DNA from: Eubacterium sp. CAG:274
Lineage (GTDB): Bacteria > Bacillota > Clostridia > Lachnospirales > CAG-274
DNA length: 7,093 nucleotides
Reading direction: 5' to 3'
NCBI GenBank assembly: GCA_000432155.1
Contig: FR888493.1
Coordinates: forward strand, 1,028 to 8,120
The notes beneath the pieces are model-generated. The model worked only from the letters and a program-made list of their open reading frames with translations. It did no database searches and was not told where the DNA came from. A program made the translations under genes and the position numbers. Below, one piece after another: positions 1 to 5,675 of this stretch. Numbering within the stretch: position 1 is the stretch's first letter; the number at the start of each line of letters is the position of its first letter.

Positions 1-7
1 TATACAA

Positions 8-14
8 CCTCCCC
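8..14 (-). promoter_or_regulatory. Strong Shine-Dalgarno of a probable divergent gene beyond the left edge
   Basis: Read on the minus strand, these bases give GGGGAGG, followed by seven bases (TTGTATA) to the window edge. That is the normal distance to a start codon, so a divergently transcribed gene may start immediately outside the window. No coding sequence of it is visible, and a polypurine run can arise by chance. Confidence 0.4.
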
Positions 15-16
15 AT

Positions 17-31
17 TGTAATTCATGCACA
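17..31 (+). promoter_or_regulatory. Candidate operator (TGT-N9-ACA with ATGCACA half-site) upstream of the ureohydrolase operon
   Basis: The 15-mer TGTAATTCATGCACA matches the perfect palindromic element at 5183-5197 at 11 of 15 positions, including the whole right half ATGCACA and the outer TGT. It ends 23 bp before the proposed -35 box, exactly as the other copy does. The left half is degenerate, so it may be a weaker site. An upstream activator position is implied, and the PucR-family protein encoded at 3996-5180 is the candidate binder by neighbourhood only. It does not resemble a sigma-54 promoter or a GlnR/TnrA box. Confidence 0.5.
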
Positions 32-54
32 AAAAATAATGTTCTTACGATACA

Positions 55-83
55 TTTACATTTTTGTAAAAAAGATGTATTGT
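55..83 (+). promoter_or_regulatory. Sigma-A-type promoter of the ureohydrolase operon
   Basis: TTTACA (55-60), a 17-bp spacer and TATTGT (78-83) form a moderate promoter, with transcription expected to start near 90. The -10 is poor by itself. The call rests on exact register with the better promoter at 5221-5249: positions 50-64 are 13/15 identical to 5216-5230. The -35 also forms the left arm of an inverted repeat, TTTACA-TTTT-TGTAAA (55-70), which could be a second protein site. Confidence 0.5.
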
Positions 84-100
84 ATTAACAAGTTAAACAA

Positions 101-136
101 AGGCGTTTGAATGACGAATAAGTCGTTCAGACGCCT
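101..136 (+). terminator. Intrinsic terminator hairpin in the leader of the ureohydrolase operon (candidate attenuator)
   Basis: A 15-bp stem (101-115 with 122-136, two G-U pairs) closes a six-base loop GAATAA and is followed by a T-rich run at 137-147. It lies after the proposed promoter and 35 bp before the start codon, with no room for another promoter behind it. No plus-strand gene ends upstream within the window, so simple termination of a preceding gene is not supported here. The stem base (AGGCGT/ACGCCT) resembles that of the hairpin at 5277-5305. The loop lacks the A1/G4 pattern of ANTAR-target hexaloops. Confidence 0.85.
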
Positions 137-171
137 TTTATTTTTTTGTTGGTATGATTGGAGGAGTTTAT

Positions 172-1077
172 ATGGAATATGAAGTACAGAAACATTTACA
201 TTATGCAGGAATACCAAGTTTTAATCTTTACCCTGTAACTAGAGAATTAAAAGATGATGTAGATATTACAATTATGGGTGTGCCTTTTGATAGTGGCGTA
301 ACAAATCGTCCTGGTGCAAGGTCTGGCCCTAGAGCAATAAGACTTAGTTCTCAGTTGACAAATTGTTTTGGCTATCCATGGGGATACAAGTTATCTGATG
401 AGGCTAACATAGTTGATTATGGCGATGTAGGTTACTATGTAGGTGCTAATACTACAAAGGTTATGCTTGAGGAAACATACGAAAATGCTAAGAAAATTTT
501 TGCTTCTGGCAGTAAGTTACTTACATTAGGTGGCGACCACACTATTCCATATGGTATGGTAAGAGCTGCTAGTGAAAAGTTTGGTAAGTTAGCATTACTT
601 CATTTTGACTCACATCAGGATAGTACACCAAGTACAGATGGCAATATTTCTCATGCTAATTTTGCTTATGATTTACAGGCTGAGGGTTGTATTGACCCAT
701 CTAAGTCTGCTCAGGTATTTATACGTACAGAAATGACAGAATGTGGCTACAATATTTTCTATGCTCAGGATGCAGTATTTATGGATATGAAAGAACTTGC
801 TGAAAAACTAAAGAAAATTGTAGGTGATATGCCAGTATATATTACTTTCGATATTGATGCACTTGACCCATCTGCTGCACCAGGTACAGGTACACCGGTT
901 ATTGGTGGTCCATCTTCAGCTCAGGTTAGAAAGCTTTTATACAATCTCAAGGGTATTAATGTAGTTGCTGCTGATTTAGTTGAGGTTCTTCCAGCTTATG
1001 ACCATAGTGAAATTACATCACTTGCTGCATCAAATATTGCTATGGACCTTATGTATCTTATGCACAACAGAAAGTAA
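172..1077 (+). CDS. Agmatinase/arginase-family ureohydrolase (guanidino-compound hydrolase, substrate unresolved)
   Basis: This is a cytoplasmic binuclear-metal hydrolase of the ureohydrolase superfamily; members cleave a guanidino group to urea plus an amine. All six metal ligands are visible: H123 in GGDH, D146/H148/D150 in DSHQD, and D227/D229 in TFDIDALDP. PGTGTP (237-242), the GxRxGPxxIR-type signature near 48-57 and the E271 region (DLVEVLPAYD) are also present. At 301 residues it is full length. The start at 172 is preferred because GGAGGAG at 160-166 sits five bases before it; an in-frame ATG at 154 lies ahead of that site. The usual HGT-F substrate loop is replaced by SHANF (160-164), so substrate choice may differ from classical agmatinase. 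It is first in an operon with two transporter binding proteins. Agmatine, guanidinobutyrate, guanidinopropionate or free guanidine are all possible; the family is sure, the substrate is not. Confidence 0.93.
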   Translation: MEYEVQKHLHYAGIPSFNLYPVTRELKDDVDITIMGVPFDSGVTNRPGARSGPRAIRLSSQLTNCFGYPWGYKLSDEANIVDYGDVGYYVGANTTKVMLEETYENAKKIFASGSKLLTLGGDHTIPYGMVRAASEKFGKLALLHFDSHQDSTPSTDGNISHANFAYDLQAEGCIDPSKSAQVFIRTEMTECGYNIFYAQDAVFMDMKELAEKLKKIVGDMPVYITFDIDALDPSAAPGTGTPVIGGPSSAQVRKLLYNLKGINVVAADLVEVLPAYDHSEITSLAASNIAMDLMYLMHNRK

Positions 1078-1094
1078 AGAATGGAGGAAAATAT

Positions 1095-2102
1095 ATGAAA
1101 AGATTATTGGCTTTATTATTAAGCGCAACGATGGTATTAGGTTTTACAGGTTGTGGGGCAAGTGGAGATACTGCAAAGTCAGATACAAAAGTTCCTGAAG
1201 TAACATTAGGTACAACTTCGTGGCCTACAAATATGTTCTTTTATTTAGCAAATGAAAAGGGATTTTTCGAAAAAGAAGGCGTTAAGGTTAAAATTCAGGA
1301 CTTTTCATCTACAACAGAAAGTACAAATGCCTTTGTAGGTGGACAGATTGATTTTTGTACATTTGCTTCATCAGAAACTGTTGCACCATATTTCCAGGGT
1401 GGAGATATTGCAGTAGTATTGGAAACTGATAAGTCTAATGGTAGTGAAGGTCTTGTAGCTAAGTCTGATATTAAGTCTGTAAAGGATTTAAAGGGAAAGA
1501 GCATTGCAACTCAGCTTTATAGTGTTGACCATATGTTCTTACTTACTCTCCTTGCAGAAAACGGAATGACTGAAAAAGATGTAAACATTGTAGATATGTC
1601 TATTCAGGAATCTGGTACAGCTTTTGTAGCTGGTCAATGTGATGCTGCTTGTATTTGGGACCCATACTTCTCTCAGGCTATTGCAAGTGGTGGTACTAAG
1701 TTGTATTCATCTTCTGATAACCCTAACTTAATTACTGATGTATTATGTACATCTAACAAGTTATGTAATGAAAATCCTGAGGCTGTAGAGGCTGTTGTAA
1801 GAGGTTTCTTTGATGCTGTTGAATACTGGAAGAGCAATCCAGACGAAGCAAACAAGTTTATGGGCGATAAGCTTGGTGTAGGCGAAGAAGAATTTAAGAA
1901 AGAAATAGACGGTCTTATTATTACTGACCCTGATACTGTTAAGACAGCATTTACTCCAGCAGAAGATTATTCATACTGGGGTTATACACAGAATACTATA
2001 AGAGATTTTATGTATGAACTTGGCGTACTTAAAAACAAGGATAAAGATTGTGGCGATATGATTAATAATACATTTGTTGAAAAGATTGCTTCTGAAAAGT
2101 AA
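1095..2102 (+). CDS. ABC transporter substrate-binding lipoprotein, NitT/TauT/SsuA type (copy 1)
   Basis: This is a 335-residue extracytoplasmic binding protein. A basic start and hydrophobic segment (residues 2-17) lead to a lipobox F-T-G-C with C20 as the lipidation site, so it should be anchored on the outer face of the membrane. The mature part has the features of the nitrate/sulfonate/taurine-type family: a first strand running into SWP (42-44), NEKGFFEKEGVKV (53-65), GQIDFCTF (83-90), SDIKSVKDLKGK (124-135) and IWDP (187-190). GGAGG at 1083-1087 precedes the start, 17 bp after the ureohydrolase stop, so the two are cotranscribed. It is paralogous to the next gene, with 16 of 17 residues identical at 119-135. 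The missing permease and ATPase are probably those at 6050-7093. Ligand unknown; an aliphatic sulfonate, nitrate or a guanidino compound cannot be told apart by sequence. Confidence 0.9.
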   Translation: MKRLLALLLSATMVLGFTGCGASGDTAKSDTKVPEVTLGTTSWPTNMFFYLANEKGFFEKEGVKVKIQDFSSTTESTNAFVGGQIDFCTFASSETVAPYFQGGDIAVVLETDKSNGSEGLVAKSDIKSVKDLKGKSIATQLYSVDHMFLLTLLAENGMTEKDVNIVDMSIQESGTAFVAGQCDAACIWDPYFSQAIASGGTKLYSSSDNPNLITDVLCTSNKLCNENPEAVEAVVRGFFDAVEYWKSNPDEANKFMGDKLGVGEEEFKKEIDGLIITDPDTVKTAFTPAEDYSYWGYTQNTIRDFMYELGVLKNKDKDCGDMINNTFVEKIASEK

Positions 2103-2138
2103 AAATGTATATTTTACCCCTAAAAGGAGGACTACATA

Positions 2139-3182
2139 ATGAAGAAAAAATTACTTGCACTTTTAATGACAATGATTATGTGTATTTCTTTATCAGCCTG
2201 TGGAGCAAGTAGTTCACAGACAGGAGAAAGTACAGCAAATGCTAATGATTCAAATGGTCAGAAAGTAGTATTAGGTATTAACGACTGGCCTGGAAGTTAT
2301 TGGTGGCTTGCTGTAGACAAAATGGGATATTTTAAGGAACAGGGTGTTGATGTAGAAGTTAAATTGTTCTCAAACTACTCCGATGGTTTAAATGCTCTTA
2401 ATTCTGGAAAGATTGACCTTTTTGTTCCTGCCCTTGCTGATATTATTCCTGCTTATGTAAGGGGTGCAGATACTAAGGTAATTATGGTTCAAGACTATTC
2501 AGCTGGTGCAGACGGTCTTATTGCTAAAAGTGATATTAAATCTGTTAAGGATTTAAAGGGAAAGAATGTTGCTATTGAACTTGGGGGAAGTGACCATTTA
2601 TTCCTTTTAAAATGTCTTGAAAATGCAGGACTTACAACAAAAGATGTAAACTTAATAAATATGTCAACAGGAGATGCTTCAAATGCCTTTATAAGTGGAC
2701 AGGTTGACGCAGCTGCTATTTGGGAGCCTTCATTGTCAATGGCTCAGAAAGAAACTGGGGGAAATATTCTTGCAAGTACAAAAGATGCTGAATATGAGGG
2801 TTTAATTCCTGCCGTACTTGCGACAAATGGTAATGCACTTAAAACTAAGCGTGAAGAAATCAAAAAGGTTATGAAAGCATGGTTTAATGCTCGTGACGGT
2901 TATGAAAATAAATTTGATGAATTTGCAAAAGATGTTTCTTCAGGTGCTGAAGTATCACCAGAGGAGTTTAAAACTCTTATGAATGGTTGTGCTGTAAGGA
3001 CTATGGACGAAAATGCAGAAGCATTTAAAGATGGAGATACTTATGTTTCATTAAAGAAATGCTCTTCAATGTTAAGCGACTTTTTATATGACAATGGCTT
3101 AATTGACAGCAAGTCTGACAACTTTGATTCTTTGTTTGACAGCTCTATTTTTGACGAAGTTTATGCTGAAATGAATAAATAA
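2139..3182 (+). CDS. ABC transporter substrate-binding lipoprotein, NitT/TauT/SsuA type (copy 2)
   Basis: This is a 347-residue lipoprotein with hydrophobic residues 5-19, lipobox L-S-A-C and lipidation at C21, followed by a Ser/Asn/Gly-rich linker to about residue 41. The fold markers parallel copy 1: NDWPGSYWW (48-56), MGYFKEQGVDV (62-72), GKIDLF (90-95), SDIKSVKDLKGK (131-142), SDHLFLL (151-157) and IWEP (194-197). AGGAGG lies eight bases before the start, 36 bp after copy 1, so it belongs to the same operon. Copy 1 has TNMFFYL where this has GSYWWLA, so the ligand pocket may differ; the pair could bind two related substrates for one permease. The gene is followed by a hairpin at 3196-3222. 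Ligand unknown. Confidence 0.9.
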   Translation: MKKKLLALLMTMIMCISLSACGASSSQTGESTANANDSNGQKVVLGINDWPGSYWWLAVDKMGYFKEQGVDVEVKLFSNYSDGLNALNSGKIDLFVPALADIIPAYVRGADTKVIMVQDYSAGADGLIAKSDIKSVKDLKGKNVAIELGGSDHLFLLKCLENAGLTTKDVNLINMSTGDASNAFISGQVDAAAIWEPSLSMAQKETGGNILASTKDAEYEGLIPAVLATNGNALKTKREEIKKVMKAWFNARDGYENKFDEFAKDVSSGAEVSPEEFKTLMNGCAVRTMDENAEAFKDGDTYVSLKKCSSMLSDFLYDNGLIDSKSDNFDSLFDSSIFDEVYAEMNK

Positions 3183-3195
3183 GATTTATAATGTA

Positions 3196-3222
3196 ACAGA
3201 CTGGTTTTTACAATCAGTCTGT
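3196..3222 (+). terminator. Hairpin after the second binding-protein gene, probable partial terminator
   Basis: An 11-bp stem (3196-3206 with 3212-3222, one G-U pair) encloses a five-base loop, with only a short T run (3224-3227) behind it. It begins 13 bp after the stop codon. No convincing promoter fits between it and the next gene at 3260; the best is TTTACA (3207-3212), 18 bp, TTAAAT (3231-3236), which overlaps the stem. It may lower downstream expression or protect the 3' end of the upstream mRNA. Confidence 0.6.
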
Positions 3223-3259
3223 ATTTTAGCTTAAATAAAAATGCTTAAAGGAGAAAATT

Positions 3260-3922
3260 ATGTACTCAGAAATTGTTGATTTGTCTATTTTAATAGAAAA
3301 TAATATGATTTATTATCCAGGGGATCCTGAACCAGAGCTTTCAAAATATATTACTTTAGAAAAAGATGGTTGCCAAGTTATGAAACTTAATATAGGCACA
3401 CATACCGGAACCCATATGGATGCTCCGGCACACTTTGTGAAAAATGGCAAAACTATTGACAATGTAAATTTAAAAAAATGTATAGGTAAGGCTGTTGTTG
3501 TGCATCTTCCAAATTTAAAGCCTTATTATGAAATTGTTCCTGAGGACTTTGATAAACTTGAAGAACATATTAAAATTTCAAGTATAGTGCTTTTCAATAC
3601 AGGTTGGATATATAAAGCCGGTACAGAGGAATTTTATAAGCACCCATATATTTCAAAATCAACAGCAGAATATTTAAAAAATCTAGGAGTAAAGGCAGTA
3701 GGTGTGGATATGCTTAATGTAGACAAAACCTGTATTCAAGGAGAACAGTATACTGAAAATTCAACTGCTTCCCACAATATTTTCTTAGGTAATGATATAT
3801 TAATTGTGGAGAACTTAACAAATCTTGAAAAATTAGATACAACAGGTAGCACCGTAATGTTTCTTCCGCTTAAAATAAAAGACGGAGATGGTTCGCCTGT
3901 AAGAGCAGTTGCTTTTGTTTAG
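3260..3922 (+). CDS. Cyclase-family metal-dependent hydrolase (kynurenine formamidase/isatin hydrolase-like)
   Basis: This 220-residue soluble protein belongs to the cyclase family (PF04199 type), whose characterised members hydrolyse amide or lactam bonds with bound Zn or Mn. The metal motif HTGTHMDAPAHF is intact at residues 48-59 (H48, H52, D54, H58). Later conserved positions are seen as GVDMLNVD (148-155), H172 and E184. Length matches the family. AAAGGAG at 3247-3253 sits six bases before the ATG, which supports the start. It follows the binding-protein operon after a hairpin and precedes a PucR regulator with its own promoter, so it is the last gene of the first transcript or weakly separate. 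The neighbourhood suggests catabolism of a cyclic or acylated nitrogen compound; true kynurenine formamidase is not favoured because no other tryptophan-degradation gene is present. Family confident, substrate unknown. Confidence 0.88.
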   Translation: MYSEIVDLSILIENNMIYYPGDPEPELSKYITLEKDGCQVMKLNIGTHTGTHMDAPAHFVKNGKTIDNVNLKKCIGKAVVVHLPNLKPYYEIVPEDFDKLEEHIKISSIVLFNTGWIYKAGTEEFYKHPYISKSTAEYLKNLGVKAVGVDMLNVDKTCIQGEQYTENSTASHNIFLGNDILIVENLTNLEKLDTTGSTVMFLPLKIKDGDGSPVRAVAFV

Positions 3923-3938
3923 TACAATAAAATGTACT
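3921..3938 (+). promoter_or_regulatory. Inverted repeat AGTACA-N6-TGTACT abutting the pucR -35 box
   Basis: A perfect 6-bp inverted repeat starts inside the stop codon of the cyclase-family gene, and its last base is the first base of the proposed -35 box. It has no T run, so it is not a terminator. It could be an operator for autoregulation, but short AT-rich repeats like this can be chance. Its ACA...TGT polarity is opposite to the TGT...ACA element at 17 and 5183. Confidence 0.3.
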
Positions 3939-3966
3939 TGACTAGGAGAATTTGTTGAAATATAAT
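3938..3966 (+). promoter_or_regulatory. Sigma-A promoter of the PucR-family regulator gene
   Basis: TTGACT (3938-3943), a 17-bp spacer and a perfect TATAAT (3961-3966) predict transcription start near 3973, about 23 bases before the start codon. AGGAGG at 3983-3988 is retained in the transcript. This is the strongest promoter match in the window and separates regulator expression from the first operon. Confidence 0.7.
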
Positions 3967-3995
3967 TTTAGAAAGTAACAGTAGGAGGGAGATAT

Positions 3996-5180
3996 ATGAA
4001 CTGTGAGGATTTAGTTAATATTCCCTTATTAAAAAAGGGGCTAACACTTATTTCAGGGGCAAACGGTATACGAAATAACATAAGTTGGATATATTTTGCA
4101 GATTGTGTTCAATGTCTTGATGAAGAATACAATATAAGTGAACTTATTCATGGTGGAGAAATGGTTATAATAACTAACAAAAGTCTGACTGATGATGATA
4201 ATAAGATTATAGACATTATAAAGGTTATGTATCCAAAGAAAATTGCAGCAGTAGTCATAAATGAAAATCAAATATCTAAAAAAATAGCAGATTATTGCGA
4301 AGAACTTAATCTACCGTTATTTGAACTTTCAGTAGAATTACATTTAATAGATTTTTCTCAAATTGTCTGTAAAAGGCTTATAGAGGAGGAATCAGAAACT
4401 CATTCTCGTGAAAAGTTATTAACTTCTATTTTATTTGTGGATAACTTTAATGAATATGAAGTAACAAAGAGAGCAACTCACTATGGTATTACTATTTCTG
4501 GCAAACAGTCTATAGCAATTATAAAAACAGTAGGCTTAAATGACCCTGCCAGCATAAAAAGAATACAAAGTTTAGTTGAAAATGAATTTAGATACTACGA
4601 TATAAACAAATTGCTTATTTACTCACAATTTGAGACCATAGTAGTTATGTTTCCTTTGGAGGTATTTGGCAAGGATAGCGTTGTTCATTTCTTTGAAAAA
4701 ATTGCTGATAAAATTCATAAGGAGTTTGAAATTGAGGCTTATATAGGAATTGGTCTTGGATATGAATATCTTGCAGATATTAGAGAAAGTTATACAGAGG
4801 CAAAAAGTGCATTACAGCTTATAAGTATGGAAAAGCAAAAGTATGTGCTAAGCTATAATGATATGGGTATTCACTCTCTTATATCTCAAATCAGAAGTCC
4901 AAAGACATTGGATAACTACATAAATGACAAGTTAGGCAGATTAATAGAGACCGACAAGGTTCAGGATAGTGAATTATGTAATACCCTTAGGGCTTATATT
5001 GAAAATAATTGCAATTCCAATGCCACAGCTGAACTTTTGTTTATACACCGTAATACAATGCGATACCGTCTTGATAAAATAGAAAAAATATTGAATGTTG
5101 ATTTAGATGATTTATCTGTCTGTCTTGAGCTTAAATTGGCATTTATAATATTGGATTTTAGAAATAGTCGAAAAAACTGA
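3996..5180 (+). CDS. PucR-family transcriptional regulator
   Basis: This 394-residue cytoplasmic regulator has the PucR layout. The N-terminal PucR sensory domain spans about residues 5-125 and starts with the typical NIPLLKKGLTLISGANG segment. A degenerate GGDEF-like domain covers about 150-280 (IGIGLGYEYLADIRESYTEA). The C-terminal helix-turn-helix lies at about 328-386 (NATAELLFIHRNTMRYRLDKIEKIL). Family members activate or repress purine, amino-acid and other nitrogen catabolic genes according to a ligand sensed by the N-terminal part. It lies between two operons that share an operator-like element at 17-31 and 5183-5197, making it the best local candidate to control both, probably as activator since the sites lie well upstream of the -35 boxes. 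AGGAGG seven bases before the ATG fixes the start. The ligand is unknown, and orthology to Bacillus PucR itself is not claimed. Confidence 0.92.
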   Translation: MNCEDLVNIPLLKKGLTLISGANGIRNNISWIYFADCVQCLDEEYNISELIHGGEMVIITNKSLTDDDNKIIDIIKVMYPKKIAAVVINENQISKKIADYCEELNLPLFELSVELHLIDFSQIVCKRLIEEESETHSREKLLTSILFVDNFNEYEVTKRATHYGITISGKQSIAIIKTVGLNDPASIKRIQSLVENEFRYYDINKLLIYSQFETIVVMFPLEVFGKDSVVHFFEKIADKIHKEFEIEAYIGIGLGYEYLADIRESYTEAKSALQLISMEKQKYVLSYNDMGIHSLISQIRSPKTLDNYINDKLGRLIETDKVQDSELCNTLRAYIENNCNSNATAELLFIHRNTMRYRLDKIEKILNVDLDDLSVCLELKLAFIILDFRNSRKN

Positions 5181-5182
5181 TA

Positions 5183-5197
5183 TGTGCATAATGCACA
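5183..5197 (+). promoter_or_regulatory. Perfect 15-bp palindromic operator candidate upstream of the P-II/ABC operon
   Basis: TGTGCATAATGCACA is a perfect inverted repeat around a central base (7-bp arms TGTGCAT/ATGCACA). It begins two bases after the pucR-family stop codon and ends 23 bp before the -35 box at 5221. A related element with the same 23-bp gap precedes the ureohydrolase operon. Without a T run it is more likely a dimeric protein-binding site than a terminator. PucR binding is inferred from proximity. Confidence 0.65.
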
Positions 5198-5220
5198 AGA
5201 ATGATTATAGCCAAAATACA

Positions 5221-5249
5221 TTGATATTTTAAAGTCATAAATATATAAT
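5221..5249 (+). promoter_or_regulatory. Sigma-A promoter of the P-II/ABC operon
   Basis: TTGATA (5221-5226), a 17-bp spacer and a perfect TATAAT (5244-5249) predict transcription start near 5256. The ATACATT stretch entering the -35 is shared with the promoter at 55-83 in the same register to the upstream operator. The terminator hairpin at 5277-5305 falls within the resulting leader. Confidence 0.7.
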
Positions 5250-5276
5250 AGCACCATAAGGAAAACAAAAAGACGA

Positions 5277-5305
5277 GGGCGTCGGCTTATTAAAAGTCGA
5301 CGCCC
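5277..5305 (+). terminator. Intrinsic terminator hairpin in the leader of the P-II/ABC operon (candidate attenuator)
   Basis: A GC-rich 12-bp stem (5277-5288 with 5294-5305, one G-U pair) closes a five-base loop ATTAA and runs into five T residues (5306-5310), a textbook rho-independent terminator. It lies about 20 bases after the predicted transcription start and 30 bp before the first P-II gene. It may also end readthrough from the pucR-family gene, but the downstream operon must cross it when using the promoter at 5221-5249. Its base GGGCGTC/GACGCCC resembles that of the hairpin at 101-136. Confidence 0.88.
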
Positions 5306-5335
5306 TTTTTGTATAATTGAAAGGAGAAAACTATT

Positions 5336-5662
5336 ATGAAAATGATTAAAGCTATTGTAAGACCTGAAAAGTGTGACGAGGTTTTAAATGAATTATGTGA
5401 GGCTGGTTTTAGAGCAACTACAAGATATGGTATCTTAGGTAGAGGTAAGCAGAGAGGTTTGAAGGTATCTGATGTTTACTACGATGAAATTCCAAAAGAA
5501 CTTATTATGTTAGTAGTTGAAGACGAAAATGTAAACAAGGTAACAGACATTATTATTAAGTATTCAAGAACAAGTGATGGCGGTTCATTTGGCGATGGTA
5601 AGATTTTCATTTTACCAGTAGAAAAGGCGATTACTGTAAGCTCAGGAAAGGCAGAGCTATAA
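5336..5662 (+). CDS. P-II family nitrogen regulatory protein, NifI1-like
   Basis: This 108-residue P-II signal protein would form a trimer, or a mixed complex with the next gene product, and sense 2-oxoglutarate and adenine nucleotides. The start MKMIKAIVRPEK is typical. The T-loop segment GRGKQRGLKVSDVYYDEIPK (residues 35-54) is the short form found in NifI1, with YDEIPK, and lacks the RGAEY context of the uridylylated tyrosine of GlnB/GlnK. The nucleotide-binding B-loop region is 79-89, ending GDGKI, and contains a few extra Gly/Ser residues. AAAGGAG at 5320-5326 lies nine bases before the ATG. NifI1 normally pairs with NifI2 and controls nitrogenase, but no nif gene is visible here; cotranscription with permease and ATPase suggests control of transport or of an enzyme encoded further downstream. 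The subtype is judged by recalled motif pattern only. Confidence 0.9.
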   Translation: MKMIKAIVRPEKCDEVLNELCEAGFRATTRYGILGRGKQRGLKVSDVYYDEIPKELIMLVVEDENVNKVTDIIIKYSRTSDGGSFGDGKIFILPVEKAITVSSGKAEL

Positions 5663-5675
5663 GGAGGAATTGGAT

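Noticed and set aside
116..121. Hexaloop of the first leader hairpin as an ANTAR antiterminator target
   Set aside because: The loop GAATAA lacks the A at position 1 and G at position 4 that ANTAR proteins recognise, there is no second hexaloop hairpin, and the other leader has a five-base loop.
154..171. Alternative upstream ATG for the ureohydrolase, adding six residues
   Set aside because: The GGAGGAG ribosome binding site lies after this ATG and five bases before the ATG at 172, so the downstream start is favoured.
90..171. Riboswitch in the leader (guanidine-I, -II or -III class)
   Set aside because: The transcribed leader before the terminator is very short; I see no paired ACGR-loop hairpins or larger conserved aptamer. 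The same holds for 5256-5335.
980..1198. Plus-strand open frame of 72 codons overlapping the ureohydrolase end and the first binding protein
   Set aside because: It lies out of frame across two well-supported genes, has no family resemblance and no ribosome binding site of its own.
5312..5317. Perfect TATAAT after the second leader terminator as a promoter -10 box
   Set aside because: No -35 box lies at proper distance, and a start about seven bases downstream would fall inside or after the ribosome binding site at 5320-5326.
5670..5675. TTG start for the second P-II protein
   Set aside because: It is only two bases from AAGGAGG; ATG at 5676 has proper spacing and gives the usual MKxVI start of the family.
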